Positions 25,282 through 33,529 are shown, counted from the stretch's first letter. The stretch: DNA of 64,000 nt from Paractinoplanes atraurantiacus (GCF_900215205.1 NZ_OBDY01000025.1:1-64000); one strand, 5' to 3'. Notes: generated by a model not told the origin, from the sequence alone. Program-made: numbers and translations.

Positions 25282-26946
25282 TTATGCCCCGGTTGGGGGC
25301 TTTGGGTTGATTTGAGCAATGGTCGGTGTGGACGGTGGCGGTGCGACCGTCGACTTCGGAGCAGCCTTCTTCGTGGGCCGGGGACGTGTCGGGCGGGCGG
25401 CGGCCGCGATCTCCGGGTCCACCACCGGAGCATTGCCGGGCGTCCTGATCTCCGCCGTCTTCTCGTCGGCGGGATCGAGCTTCTCGGTCGCTCGCTCGGC
25501 CGCCTTTGCGGTCGGCCGCTCGGCCGCCTTTGCGGTCGGCCGCTCGGCCGCCTTTGCGGTCGGCCGGTCGGGCACCCCTGCGGCGGGCCGGTCGGGAACT
25601 TTTGCGGCGGGCTGCTCCTGGGCTGTCGGCGCGGCCGCGGCCTTCGGCTGCTCTACGCCCGGCGCCTCGGGCGATTTGTCCGCTTGGGAGGTGGCCTGGG
25701 CGGGGACCTTCGAACGGCCGAACAGTCGGCTCTTCGCCTTGGCCGGCTGGCCAGAGGAAGCCGGAGTTGGCGCGGACGCAGCGGACGACTCGGGCCTTGC
25801 GGAGGCAGTGGTTGCAGCGGGTGCAGCGGACGCGGTGGGCCCGGCGGAGGTAGTGGACGCGGTGGGCCCAGCGGAAGCGGCGGGCACGGCGGAAGTAGCC
25901 GGAGCGACGCTGGATGTTGCGGTGGGGGCGAGGCGGTGCGGTGCGGTTCGGGTGGCCGCGGATGCTGCGGTGGGAGTGGCCTCCTCGGGCGCCTCCGTTG
26001 ACTCGGGGTGGCTGGGGCGCGGTGTCATCGGGACCGCGGCGGCGCGGCCGGCTCGGCGGTTTGCTGTGGAGCGGGCGGCGGCGACGGTCAGAGCGGAACC
26101 GGCCAAGCCGGTGAGGACCGCGTAGGGGGCGATCAAGTAGGCCGACTCGATCGGGCCCAGGGCGCCGGTCAAGCGGGGGGCCAGGGCCAGGAAGGCGAAG
26201 GCGACCAGGAGCGGGCCGGCCGCGCCGGAGGTGGCGGCGGCGGCGCTCAGGTCGCCTCGGCGGGCGGCGGGGGCTACGGCTATGGCGCCGATCAGGAAGG
26301 CGGCGGTCAGTGTGAGCAGGGCGCTCGGCCAGAAGATGGCGCCGTAGCGGCCGCTTGAAGCCACCTCGGCGAACTGCCAGCTTGTCAGATAGGTGGCCGA
26401 GGTGCGGTTTGTGGCCAGTTCGACGATGACGGCGGCGATCGGCAGTGCCCAGAGCCAGACCGTGGTGGCGATCAGGTTTGCCGCCACTGGTGTCGAGGAG
26501 ACCGCCCAGAAGGCCACTATCAGGCCCAGGAGCAGGCCGATCGCGGCGTAGCCGCCGGCGATCACTTGTGGCGTGAAGGTGTCCGGGCGTACGGCCGAAC
26601 GAGCCGGAAGCGCGATCAGCGCGACCGTCACCAGGGCGCCCAGGGCCGCGCAGGCGGCCAGGGCGAAACGCCAAGCGCCGGGGGTCCGCGGACCCGGACC
26701 ACCTCGGACCCGGCTGCCGATGACCGCGCCGAAGACCGTGGCGCTCGCGGTGATCCATGTGGCCCAGCCGAGACTGCCGAGCCAGACGCTGTCGTCCGGT
26801 GTCGTGGCGCTCGGCCACACCACCACGCCCAGGCCGTAGCCCAGGCCCAGCTGGGCGGCGCCGGCGCCCGCCGCCACTCCGGCAGCGGTGGCCACCCGCA
26901 CGATCCAGCCATCGTCGGCCCTGTCGCCGGCCCGTTTGTCGGCCAT
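25282..26946 (-). CDS. Multi-pass membrane protein with long Ala/Pro/Lys-rich C-terminal tail
   Basis: 554 residues. No named family recognised. Residues ~15-300 contain about eight hydrophobic helices. Residues ~305-554 are low complexity and cationic, including three tandem copies of RPTAKAAE encoded by a 24-bp DNA repeat, and a Lys-Pro-rich end. The tail lacks cysteines and any sorting motif and is probably cytoplasmic, though topology is not certain. The ATG at 26946 is preferred over a GTG three codons earlier. The gene is divergent from the PASTA-protein gene, with about 175 bases between them. Confidence 0.75.
   Translation of the reverse strand: MADKRAGDRADDGWIVRVATAAGVAAGAGAAQLGLGYGLGVVVWPSATTPDDSVWLGSLGWATWITASATVFGAVIGSRVRGGPGPRTPGAWRFALAACAALGALVTVALIALPARSAVRPDTFTPQVIAGGYAAIGLLLGLIVAFWAVSSTPVAANLIATTVWLWALPIAAVIVELATNRTSATYLTSWQFAEVASSGRYGAIFWPSALLTLTAAFLIGAIAVAPAARRGDLSAAAATSGAAGPLLVAFAFLALAPRLTGALGPIESAYLIAPYAVLTGLAGSALTVAAARSTANRRAGRAAAVPMTPRPSHPESTEAPEEATPTAASAATRTAPHRLAPTATSSVAPATSAVPAASAGPTASTTSAGPTASAAPAATTASARPESSAASAPTPASSGQPAKAKSRLFGRSKVPAQATSQADKSPEAPGVEQPKAAAAPTAQEQPAAKVPDRPAAGVPDRPTAKAAERPTAKAAERPTAKAAERATEKLDPADEKTAEIRTPGNAPVVDPEIAAAARPTRPRPTKKAAPKSTVAPPPSTPTIAQINPKPPTGA
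25494..25565. repeat. 24-bp direct repeat, three copies
   Basis: Three identical head-to-tail 24-bp units (25494-25517, 25518-25541, 25542-25565) encode the RPTAKAAE repeats of the overlapping membrane protein. Perfect identity at the DNA level suggests recent expansion. Confidence 0.9.
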
Positions 26947-27122
26947 GCCGGGCACTGTAGCGGTAAGCGCCGATGCCTGCTAATCCGTCGGTAACCGCAC
27001 GGATGGCCGTTTCACCCGGGCCGAGCTGGTGTGTTTGTCCCGCGGAGGCCAGACACGTCCCCCAAGATTCGATACGTTGACCCCTGCGGGTGACCTAGCC
27101 TGAGGAGCCTGAGGAGTGGCTG

Positions 27123-28031
27123 ATGTCCGACGAGAAGCGGCCCGGTGAGCCCGCGCCCGAGGACGCCCCGGGCCCGGAGAAGCCTGCCGTCGACGACGAG
27201 ACCAAGCTCGACCTGCCCGCTGTGGAGGAAACCGACGCGGGGACCGCGAAGGCCACTGCCTCGGTGCCTCCGCCGTCGGACGAGGACACCCTTTCCGGAG
27301 GCACCCGGGCGGACGACACGCTTGATGACGTACGGACGGTGCCGGCCATCAAGGACGACAAGCCGACCGCCGTCATGCCGGCCGACGACTGGGCGCCCAG
27401 CCGGGCCAATCCGGCCTGGTCGGGGCGGGCCGAGGTGCGCGCGCCGCAGCCGGGCCGGGGATATCCGGAGGTCGACTGGGCCGCGGCCGACGCCGAGCCG
27501 CGCGGCCGGGACCGCTGGTGGATGCCGATCGTGGTCGGCATCATCGCGCTGCTGCTGCTCGGCGTCCTGGGCTGGGCGATTTATGTGATCGTGCAGAACG
27601 ACGACAGTGACGACACGCCGGCGCCGGCGGCGACGACCTCGGCAGCCGCGCCGACACGCGCCGCCACCACGACGGCGAGCGCGACCACGGAGACCACCAC
27701 GCCGAGCACGGCGCCGACCACGACGACGACGGCGCCCACTACGGGCACCACCGATCCGACCGACACCGAGGTCACGGTGCCCGCGTTACGCGGTCTGGCG
27801 TTGCCGGCGGCCCAGTCGGCGCTGAACGCGACCGGCCTGAACTACCGGATCATCTACCGCGTGGTGGACGCGCCGGCGGGGACCGTGTTCGACAGTGACC
27901 CGGCGGAGGGGCAGGAGGTACCACCGGACACTGTCGTCACGCTCCTGGTCGCCGCGCAGGGCACGACGACCGTACCGACCACGACCGCGACCACCGGCGC
28001 CACGCAGGGCGCCGACACCGACGGTCAGTGA
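27123..28031 (+). CDS. Single-pass membrane protein with one PASTA domain
   Basis: 302 residues. A long acidic cytoplasmic segment (1-137) leads to one transmembrane helix (WWMPIVVGIIALLLLGVLGWAIYVIV, about residues 139-161). A Thr/Ala-rich linker follows, then a PASTA domain starting VTVPALRGLALPAAQSAL. PASTA domains bind muropeptides or lipid II and are the sensor part of PknB. Here there is no kinase domain. The many cytoplasmic Thr residues could be kinase substrates. A link to the PknB encoded at 39748 is inferred from domain content only. The ATG follows GAGGAG by eight bases. Confidence 0.83.
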   Translation: MSDEKRPGEPAPEDAPGPEKPAVDDETKLDLPAVEETDAGTAKATASVPPPSDEDTLSGGTRADDTLDDVRTVPAIKDDKPTAVMPADDWAPSRANPAWSGRAEVRAPQPGRGYPEVDWAAADAEPRGRDRWWMPIVVGIIALLLLGVLGWAIYVIVQNDDSDDTPAPAATTSAAAPTRAATTTASATTETTTPSTAPTTTTTAPTTGTTDPTDTEVTVPALRGLALPAAQSALNATGLNYRIIYRVVDAPAGTVFDSDPAEGQEVPPDTVVTLLVAAQGTTTVPTTTATTGATQGADTDGQ

Positions 28032-28035
28032 CGGC

Positions 28036-28335
28036 TCACCGATTGGCACGCGCCGCCCGCGACTGGATCACGCCGCTTCCGAGGCCCGGCTGCCGGCCGT
28101 TGCGCGCCCGGGGGTCGGGCGCCTTGCCGACGGCGCGAAGGCCGCTGACCTGGACGAAGATGGATCGTCGCTCGACCGCGTCTCCCGAGGGGTTGAGCTC
28201 GTAACCGTCCAGCCAGATCCAGCCCTCGTACGTGGGCCAGTCATGGACCCGGATGACACGGAAGAGCATCGGCGCCGCGAACTGGACGCTGGCCGCCTTT
28301 GTCACGTGTATGACATCACCGGACCGAGGTAACAC
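28036..28335 (-). CDS. Small conserved actinobacterial protein of unknown function
   Basis: 99 residues from a GTG at 28335, five bases after AGGAG. The conserved-looking core is FRVIRVHDWPTYEGWIWLDGYEL, followed by a basic, Gly-rich tail. I do not know its function. Small proteins with this core occur in actinobacteria, sometimes near XRE/DUF397 gene pairs like the one at 28716. It is convergent with the PASTA gene, with only four bases between stops. Confidence 0.7.
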   Translation of the reverse strand: MLPRSGDVIHVTKAASVQFAAPMLFRVIRVHDWPTYEGWIWLDGYELNPSGDAVERRSIFVQVSGLRAVGKAPDPRARNGRQPGLGSGVIQSRAARANR

Positions 28336-28715
28336 GTCAACTCCTGCCCTGTAATCGTCTCGGGGTGAACCTTGACACGGAAGCAACAAGTGTGCACGGC
28401 AGAAACGCCAATGCAAGCATCCGATGATGCCAATCACCAAAAGCGTTGCGGACCGTCACGATGACCGATCCCATGGGAGGATCCCTAGTGGATCAGTCCA
28501 ATGCGGACGCGGCGATGATCGGCACCGCGTAATCGGCTCGGCATCGCTGCACTGAGCCGCGCTTGGTCGCATCCTCCAACTTGACAGAGTGACGCGAGCC
28601 ATACCGAAAAGATTGCACTACGCGTTCGATCGATGCAAGTTGCATGTCAGCCATCCGTGATTGTTGGTCTTGGCGACCGTCAACTTGAATCATTAAATGA
28701 TCCACAGGGAGACTG
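28336..28715. other. 380-base intergenic region, lower GC, with a perfect palindrome
   Basis: No gene is supportable here. The base composition is visibly less GC-rich than the surroundings. ATGCAAGTTGCAT at 28633-28645 is a perfect inverted repeat about 70 bases before the XRE regulator and could be its operator. The region probably holds the divergent promoters of 28335 (minus) and 28716 (plus). Confidence 0.6.
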
Positions 28716-29603
28716 GTGCTCGTGAATCAGCATCGCAGCCCCACCATTCGCCGCCGCCGGCTCGGGGTCGAGTTGCGCCGGCACCGGGAGGCGGCCCGAA
28801 TCACGATCGACATGGTGGCCGAGCGACTCGGGTGTTCGACGTCCAAAGTGTCCCGTATTGAGACGGGTCATACCAGCGCCACGCCTGCTGATGTTGCCGC
28901 CATGTTGGACATTTATGGCGTAAGTGCAGCGGTGATGCAAGAGCTTGTCCAAATTGCCCGAGAAGCGCGGCAAAAGGGGTGGTGGCATCCCTTTTCAACG
29001 GTTTTGAGCGGCGCCTATGTGGGACTCGAGGCGGCGACCCGGTCCATCAGGACGTACGAACAGCAGGTCATCCCCGGTTTACTGCAGAGCGAAGAGTATG
29101 CAATTGCGATGATTCGGGCCGCCCGGTCGGGGGACAACGACCTGGAAATCAAGCAACGAGTGCGCGTCCGGATGGAGCGGCAGTCGTTATTGATTCAGGA
29201 CGATCCGATCGATCTTTGGGTGGTGCTCGATGAGGCGGTGGTGAGCCGGCCGGTCGGTGGTGACGCGGTGATGCGTGATCAATTGGCAAAATTGATCAAC
29301 GCGGCACGGTTGCCGAACGTCACCTTGCAGATCTTGCCGTTCGCGGTCGGGGCGCATGCGGGCATGGACAGCACGTTCGCCATTCTCGAGTTCGAAGAGG
29401 AGGGGGACGCGGACGTGGTCTACATCGACAACGCGACCGGCGGACTGTTTCTGGAGAAGGCCGAGGAGCTCGGCAAGTACATCTCCATCTTCGAGAACAT
29501 CCAGGCGACGGCCCTTCACCCGGAGGAGTCCATCGAGATGATTGAAATGCTGGTAGAGGAGCCATTGTGGAAGTCGAATCGAAGGGTTTCCGGCTCGATC
29601 TGA
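28716..29603 (+). CDS. XRE-family regulator with DUF5753-type C-terminal domain
   Basis: 295 residues. An N-terminal helix-turn-helix (RITIDMVAERLGCSTSKVSRIETG, residues ~29-52) is followed by the actinobacterial DUF5753 domain with its YEQQVIPGLLQSEEYA motif. These regulators pair with DUF397 proteins, and some such pairs affect differentiation or behave like toxin-antitoxin systems. Codons 122 and 158 are TTA, and many third positions are A or T, unlike neighbouring genes. This suggests acquisition or low, developmentally controlled expression. It overlaps the DUF397 gene by 37 bases, so translation is coupled. Confidence 0.88.
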   Translation: MLVNQHRSPTIRRRRLGVELRRHREAARITIDMVAERLGCSTSKVSRIETGHTSATPADVAAMLDIYGVSAAVMQELVQIAREARQKGWWHPFSTVLSGAYVGLEAATRSIRTYEQQVIPGLLQSEEYAIAMIRAARSGDNDLEIKQRVRVRMERQSLLIQDDPIDLWVVLDEAVVSRPVGGDAVMRDQLAKLINAARLPNVTLQILPFAVGAHAGMDSTFAILEFEEEGDADVVYIDNATGGLFLEKAEELGKYISIFENIQATALHPEESIEMIEMLVEEPLWKSNRRVSGSI

Positions 29604-29791
29604 GCCGTGCACAGTGGTTCAAGAGCACGCGCAGCGGCCCCAACTCCGACAACTGCGTCGAAGTGGCCTTCGTGGATGAGGCCATAGCGGTGCGCGACTC
29701 CAAGAACCCGGACGGTCCGGCGCTGATCTTCACCGCCGCCGAGTGGGACGCGTTCGTCGGCGGCGCCAAGGACGGCGAGTTCGACCTCTGA
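29567..29791 (+). CDS. DUF397 protein, partner of the XRE regulator
   Basis: 74 residues from a GTG at 29567 inside the end of the XRE gene. The family pattern is complete: WFKSTRSGPNSDNCVEVAF, then VAVRDSKNPDGPALIFTAAEWDAFV. DUF397 proteins are small and acidic and probably bind the adjacent DUF5753 regulator. A strong terminator follows. Confidence 0.9.
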   Translation: MEVESKGFRLDLSRAQWFKSTRSGPNSDNCVEVAFVDEAIAVRDSKNPDGPALIFTAAEWDAFVGGAKDGEFDL

Positions 29792-29812
29792 CCTCGCGGT
29801 CCCGTCGCCACG

Positions 29813-29847
29813 CGGCCGGCCCTCCCGTCGAGCGGGAGAGCCGGCCG
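29813..29847 (+). terminator. Terminator after the XRE/DUF397 pair
   Basis: A long stem starting 22 bases after the stop pairs CGGCCGGC with GCCGGCCG and CTCCCG with CGGGAG, with one mismatched pair between them and a five-base loop. Confidence 0.75.
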
Positions 29848-29905
29848 TAGTCATTTCCGCAGCCGCCTCGTTGAACCGCCAAAAGCTAGCGAGGCAGGCA
29901 GACAC

Positions 29906-30331
29906 ATGACGATCGGTTCGGAAAACCTCAGCAGCGGATCCTCCTCCACGGCGCAGGACCGCTTCAGCGGAGGAGTCAGCGCGTACCGCCAGAACAGGCG
30001 CGACTCACTCTCGGAGACCAGCGACAGCTCGTCCGGGCTGCCGGTCCGGTCGCCGGGCCGGTCGCACAGCATCGAGCCGACCAGCCCGCTCGACCGTGCG
30101 GCCAAACTGCCGTCGCTCGACCTGCAGGGCCTGTCCGAGCCGGTCTTCCCGTCCAGCGGCTGGCCCGACTCGAGTTCGCAGTCGATGGCGGACCACCCGC
30201 TGCTCCGCGGCCTGCTCATGGAGCTGCCGGCCCGGGGCACGCTGCCGCCGTCGGACTGGCTGGACCGCTGGTTCGAGGCGGCCCGCTCGATCCTCGAGCT
30301 GCTCTACGTGCAGGAAGCCAAGAAGAATTAG
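29906..30331 (+). CDS. Hypothetical protein with Ser-rich N-terminus and conserved-looking helical C-terminus
   Basis: 141 residues. Family not recognised. Residues 1-90 are Ser-rich and probably disordered. Residues ~93-141 look folded and amphipathic, with HPLLRGLLMELP, PPSDWLDRWFEAARSILELLY as the distinctive part. There is no signal peptide or membrane helix. It follows the XRE/DUF397 terminator and is probably separately expressed. Its stop overlaps the end of the convergent membrane-protein gene by four bases. Confidence 0.6.
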   Translation: MTIGSENLSSGSSSTAQDRFSGGVSAYRQNRRDSLSETSDSSSGLPVRSPGRSHSIEPTSPLDRAAKLPSLDLQGLSEPVFPSSGWPDSSSQSMADHPLLRGLLMELPARGTLPPSDWLDRWFEAARSILELLYVQEAKKN

Positions 30332-30924
30332 CGGATGCCGGCCGGGACCCTCGGCCGGCTGCGCCCCATGGGGGCCATCACCAGCACGCTGAGGCGGCTG
30401 TGCCGCAGAGCGGCCCGGACACCGATGGCCAGCACGGCCACACCCACCACGGTGATCGCGATGCCGGCCAGGTCGGCGCCCGGCACCTCCACCACCCGCG
30501 CCGCGATCGGCAGCCCGAGCAGCGTGGCCAGCGCGGTCACCTGCAGCGGCACCAACATCATCGGGTGCGCGGCCGCGGCGCGCAGGCCCGGCGGAACGGG
30601 AGTCTGCGGCGCCGATGCGAAGGCGCCCGCGCCACGACGCACCCGGCTCAGCCGGTGCAGGCTCGCGGTGAGCACGATCAGAGCCGGCACAGCCGAGGCC
30701 AGCGCGGCCGCCGGAGCGGCCGAATCGCCCGGCAGAAGACCGGTCACGACCGGGACGGCGACGAACACCGAAGCGCCGGCCGCGACCAGCGCGGTGAGAG
30801 TGGCGGCGCGGCGGCGGAGCTCACGCGCCGAACGGGCGGCCGACAACCTGTCGGCCAGCAGCCCGGCGGTGAGCCAGACCGCGACCAGGGCGCCGGCGAG
30901 GATGAGGTCCGCAACGGTGTTCAC
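30328..30924 (-). CDS. Small multi-pass membrane protein of unknown function
   Basis: 198 residues with about five hydrophobic segments (for example near residues 5-25, 43-65, 72-92, 122-142 and 150-170) and a basic C-terminus ending in RSRPRVPAG. No family motif seen. It is followed, 122 bases upstream of the glycosyltransferase stop, by no further gene. Not enough is visible to suggest a role. Confidence 0.65.
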   Translation of the reverse strand: MNTVADLILAGALVAVWLTAGLLADRLSAARSARELRRRAATLTALVAAGASVFVAVPVVTGLLPGDSAAPAAALASAVPALIVLTASLHRLSRVRRGAGAFASAPQTPVPPGLRAAAAHPMMLVPLQVTALATLLGLPIAARVVEVPGADLAGIAITVVGVAVLAIGVRAALRHSRLSVLVMAPMGRSRPRVPAGIR

Positions 30925-31046
30925 ATCGACCAGCCTTCACCCGGCGCGCACGAAGCGAAACCGGGTTATCACCGGACCGACACCCGTAGGGGAGTGTTCT
31001 CCGACACGCGGGTAATCCCCGAGCGCCCACAGTGGAGCGTTTTGTC

Positions 31047-31880
31047 CTAGACCGCGAAGGTCGTGACGGGTTCGGTGGCCGGAGCGGGCGGGGTCGCCTT
31101 CCACAGACCGCTGCGCTGAGCGGCCAGACGGGCCAGGTAAGCCGGGTTGAGCAGGATGTACCGCTTCCACAGGCGCTTCGGCTCGAGTCCCAGACGCCAG
31201 AGCCACTCCAGGGCGTACTTCTGCATCCACGCGGGCGGGTTCTTGAGCAGGCCGGCGTGATAGTCGAACGCGGCGCCGACGGCCAGAAGTGGCATGTCGA
31301 GAAGCGGACGCATCGCGTACGTGAAGATCTCCTGGCGGGGGCATCCCAGGCCGACCAGGACGATACGGGCGCCGGAGGCCTTGATCCGCTCGGCGATCTC
31401 CTCGGCCTCACCGGGGTGGTTGGTGCGGAACTTCGAAGGCTCCACACCAGCGATCTTGAGCGCGGGGAACATGGTCTCCAGCGCGGGGACCAGGCGGTCC
31501 AGGGTGGGCTGGGTCGAGCCGTACAGATAAATAGGTAGGCCGTCGGCGGCGGCCTGCTCCACGACCTTCAAGGTCAGGGTGGGGCCGTAGACGCGATCGG
31601 CCAGATCGGCCTTGTGGATCATGTTCAGGGCCCAGCGGACGGGCTGGCCGTCCGGGGTCACCAGGTCGAAAGAGTTCAGGCGGGCGTTGTGGGCCTTGTC
31701 CTCGACGCCGGTCATGACGCCGTGTACGGCCAGGGCCGTTACGGCGTAGGGGCGGCGGGCGTGGGCGGCCTCGATGATCTGGCGGGTGGCTGTGGCGTAG
31801 TCGGTGATGTCGACCAGGACGCCCAGGACGCTGCGCTTGCCCGAATGGATGGTCTGGTTGGCGGTCACAGCACGCTCCAT
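31047..31880 (-). CDS. WecB/TagA/CpsF-family glycosyltransferase
   Basis: 277 residues from the ATG at 31880. The family pattern is strong: VHGVMTG near the start, LVTPDGQPVRWALN, YLYGSTQPTLDRL, and GLGCPRQEIFTYAMRPLL with VGAAFDYHAGLLKNPPAWMQKYALEWLWRL toward the end. These enzymes transfer N-acetylmannosamine-type sugars from UDP to a lipid-linked acceptor for teichoic acid, capsule or exopolysaccharide. The C-terminal helices associate with the membrane. The gene stands alone with no other polysaccharide genes in view, so the product polymer is unknown. Upstream is the repeat-rich intergenic region. Confidence 0.9.
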   Translation of the reverse strand: MERAVTANQTIHSGKRSVLGVLVDITDYATATRQIIEAAHARRPYAVTALAVHGVMTGVEDKAHNARLNSFDLVTPDGQPVRWALNMIHKADLADRVYGPTLTLKVVEQAAADGLPIYLYGSTQPTLDRLVPALETMFPALKIAGVEPSKFRTNHPGEAEEIAERIKASGARIVLVGLGCPRQEIFTYAMRPLLDMPLLAVGAAFDYHAGLLKNPPAWMQKYALEWLWRLGLEPKRLWKRYILLNPAYLARLAAQRSGLWKATPPAPATEPVTTFAV

Positions 31881-31954
31881 GGGGGTTGGCCACCTGTCGG
31901 ATTTCGCCGCCGAGCATAGCGGGGGGTTAAGCGTTCTCTTCGGTGGCTGTATTC

Positions 31955-31971
31955 CTGGGGCTCTGCCCCAG
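31955..31971. repeat. REP-like hairpin CTGGGGC-TCT-GCCCCAG
   Basis: A perfect 7-bp stem with a three-base loop is followed by ACCCCGG. It resembles the CTGGGG...CCCCAGACCCC core of the 46-bp repeats at 32355 and 55782 on the other strand, so it may be a degenerate member of the same family. Confidence 0.55.
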
Positions 31972-32030
31972 ACCCCGGCCATCGCTGCTGGGACCCTCCC
32001 TGGCGTTTCGGTTGCGGCTCGGGGGTGGTT

Positions 32031-32170
32031 GGGGTTTGGGTGGGTCCCGCTGCGACGGTTGACGAGGGGATCACAAGCGTCTGGGGTCCGCAACCAAACC
32101 CCGGTTGCGGACCCCAGCCCCTTGCGATCAAAACCAGGTGAGCCGTCGCAACGGGACCCACCCAAACCCC
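32031..32170. repeat. 140-base nested inverted repeat in intergenic DNA
   Basis: The outer arms at 32031-32058 and 32143-32170 are 28 bases each and complementary except for one position. Inside is a second perfect 15-bp hairpin, CTGGGGTCCGCAACC at 32081-32095 with its complement at 32103-32117. The middle segments pair only partly. No ORF with convincing coding character spans it. It could be a non-autonomous mobile element, a structured RNA or a transcription barrier; the sequence alone does not decide. Confidence 0.85.
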
Positions 32171-32354
32171 TAGGAAGGCAAAACCAGCCCGCTCCCGCGA
32201 CTCGCCCGGGGCCACGACACGGTCGCGAATCCAAATCGTGACCATCGCGGCCGCCGGCCCATCACAAAACTTCAGACTGAAGAAATCTCACTGCCAGAAA
32301 CTTCACCCACTCGGGGCAGCACACCCACCCACCCACCGCGACCTCCCCACCCAC

Positions 32355-32400
32355 CGCAACCACCGCACCGTGGGGGTCTGGGGGGTCGCCCCCCAGGTAG
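32355..32400. repeat. 46-bp repeat copy A, downstream of tRNA-Leu
   Basis: This 46-base sequence, running from CGCAACCACCGCACCG to CCCCCCAGGTAG, is identical to bases 55782-55827. It contains the inverted repeat CTGGGGGG-TCG-CCCCCCAG. It lies 58 bases from the 3' end of tRNA-Leu. Confidence 0.95.
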
Positions 32401-32409
32401 ATATGACGA

Positions 32410-32448
32410 GGCGCCTCGGTTCGCGCTTCTCAGCGAACACAAGGCGCC
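32410..32448 (-). terminator. Terminator-like two-tier hairpin after tRNA-Leu
   Basis: Read on the minus strand, GGCGCC pairs with GGCGCC in the outer stem and GTTCGC with GCGAAC in the inner stem. It starts ten bases beyond the tRNA 3' end. Its two-tier shape matches the hairpin after tRNA-Gly at 55836-55875. Confidence 0.6.
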
Positions 32449-32458
32449 CAGCGTCTCG

Positions 32459-32541
32459 TGGGGATGGGGGGAGTTGAACCCCCACGTCCTTTCGGACACA
32501 CGGACCTGAACCGTGCGCGTCTGCCATTCCGCCACATCCCC
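32459..32541 (-). tRNA. tRNA-Leu (anticodon CAG)
   Basis: The minus-strand sequence folds as a class II tRNA. The acceptor GGGGATG pairs with CATCCCC, the anticodon stem CACGG/CCGTG has loop TTCAGGT (anticodon CAG), and the long variable arm is GTCC-GAAA-GGAC. The T arm contains GTTCAACTCC and the discriminator is A. CCA is not encoded. It reads CUG, the dominant Leu codon in such genomes. Confidence 0.95.
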
Positions 32542-32586
32542 GTGGCTATGAGGCCTGCCCTAAGGCCTGCCTTTTTGTAACTAGCT

Positions 32587-32606
32587 GCGACAGACTACGC
32601 TGTCGC
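32587..32606. promoter_or_regulatory. Palindrome upstream of the fhaA-pknB operon
   Basis: GCGACAG-ACTACG-CTGTCGC is a perfect 7-bp inverted repeat 159 bases before the fhaA start, in the gap between tRNA-Leu and fhaA. It is positioned to act as an operator or promoter element for the operon. Confidence 0.45.
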
Positions 32607-32764
32607 TGGTCACCATGCGAGTTGATATCGCCTGTGACGCCGAGAAGACTAGCACGGCGTCTACGGGTGTCATACGAGGGTCAGAAGTGCCGGTCGTCCT
32701 TGAGCTACAGATGCGCAAGCGACGGCCGGATACCATCATGTCCTCGGAAGCCGAGGAGGAGCCG

Positions 32765-33529
32765 GTGAGCGTGCTGCAGCGCTTTGAGAAGCGATTGGAA
32801 GGCCTGGTCGAAGGGGCCTTCGCCAAGGTGTTCAAGGGTGTCGTGCACCCTGTGGAGATTCTGAATGCCATGCAGCGGGAGGCAGAGGCGCACAAGGCCA
32901 TCTTGGCCGGTGGCCGCACGCTGGTGCCGAACCGCTACGTGATCGACCTCTCACCTTATGACCACAGCCGGCTGGCGCCTTATGCCGCCGCGCTGGCCCA
33001 GGAGCTGGCCCAGTCTCAGGCCGAGTTCATCGGTGAGCAGGCCTGGACGGTCTACGGCGACGTGATCGTCGAGATCGAGCGCGGGGACGGGCTCGACACG
33101 GGCATGTTCCGCGTGACCGCCGAGGTCTACACGGGTGGCGAGGTTGCCCCGGTGCAGCAGCCGGCCTATGACGCCGGGCCGCAGTACCCGCCCTATGACC
33201 AGGGTGGCTACCAGCAGCACGGTGGTGGCGGCGCGCCGAACGGGCGCGGCAGCGTGGGTCTCATCTCCGGTGACGGGCGCACGTACCCGCTCCAGATGGG
33301 CTCGACCGTGATCGGCCGTGGCGATCAGGCGAACCTTCGCCTGCCCGACGTCGGCATCTCGCGGCGGCACGCGCGGCTCGACTACGACGGCAACCAGGTC
33401 GTGCTGACCGATCTCGGGTCGACGAACGGGACCATGGTCAACGGCCAGCGGGTCTCGGCGGTGGCTCTGAACCCGGGCGACATGATCCAGCTCGGGACGA
33501 CCACGCTCACCTTCCGAGTGGACGGCTAG
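32765..33529 (+). CDS. fhaA: FhaA: DUF3662 plus FHA-domain protein
   Basis: 254 residues from the GTG at 32765, just after GAGGAGG. The N-terminal DUF3662 domain (VLQRFEKRLEGLVEGAFAKVFKG to about residue 125) is followed by a Tyr/Gln/Gly-rich linker. A C-terminal FHA domain has IGRGDQANL, SRRHARL and DLGSTNGT. FHA domains bind phosphothreonine. In mycobacteria FhaA recognises phosphorylated MviN/MurJ and tempers peptidoglycan synthesis at the membrane. It is the first gene of the operon ending in pknB. Confidence 0.93.
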   Translation: MSVLQRFEKRLEGLVEGAFAKVFKGVVHPVEILNAMQREAEAHKAILAGGRTLVPNRYVIDLSPYDHSRLAPYAAALAQELAQSQAEFIGEQAWTVYGDVIVEIERGDGLDTGMFRVTAEVYTGGEVAPVQQPAYDAGPQYPPYDQGGYQQHGGGGAPNGRGSVGLISGDGRTYPLQMGSTVIGRGDQANLRLPDVGISRRHARLDYDGNQVVLTDLGSTNGTMVNGQRVSAVALNPGDMIQLGTTTLTFRVDG

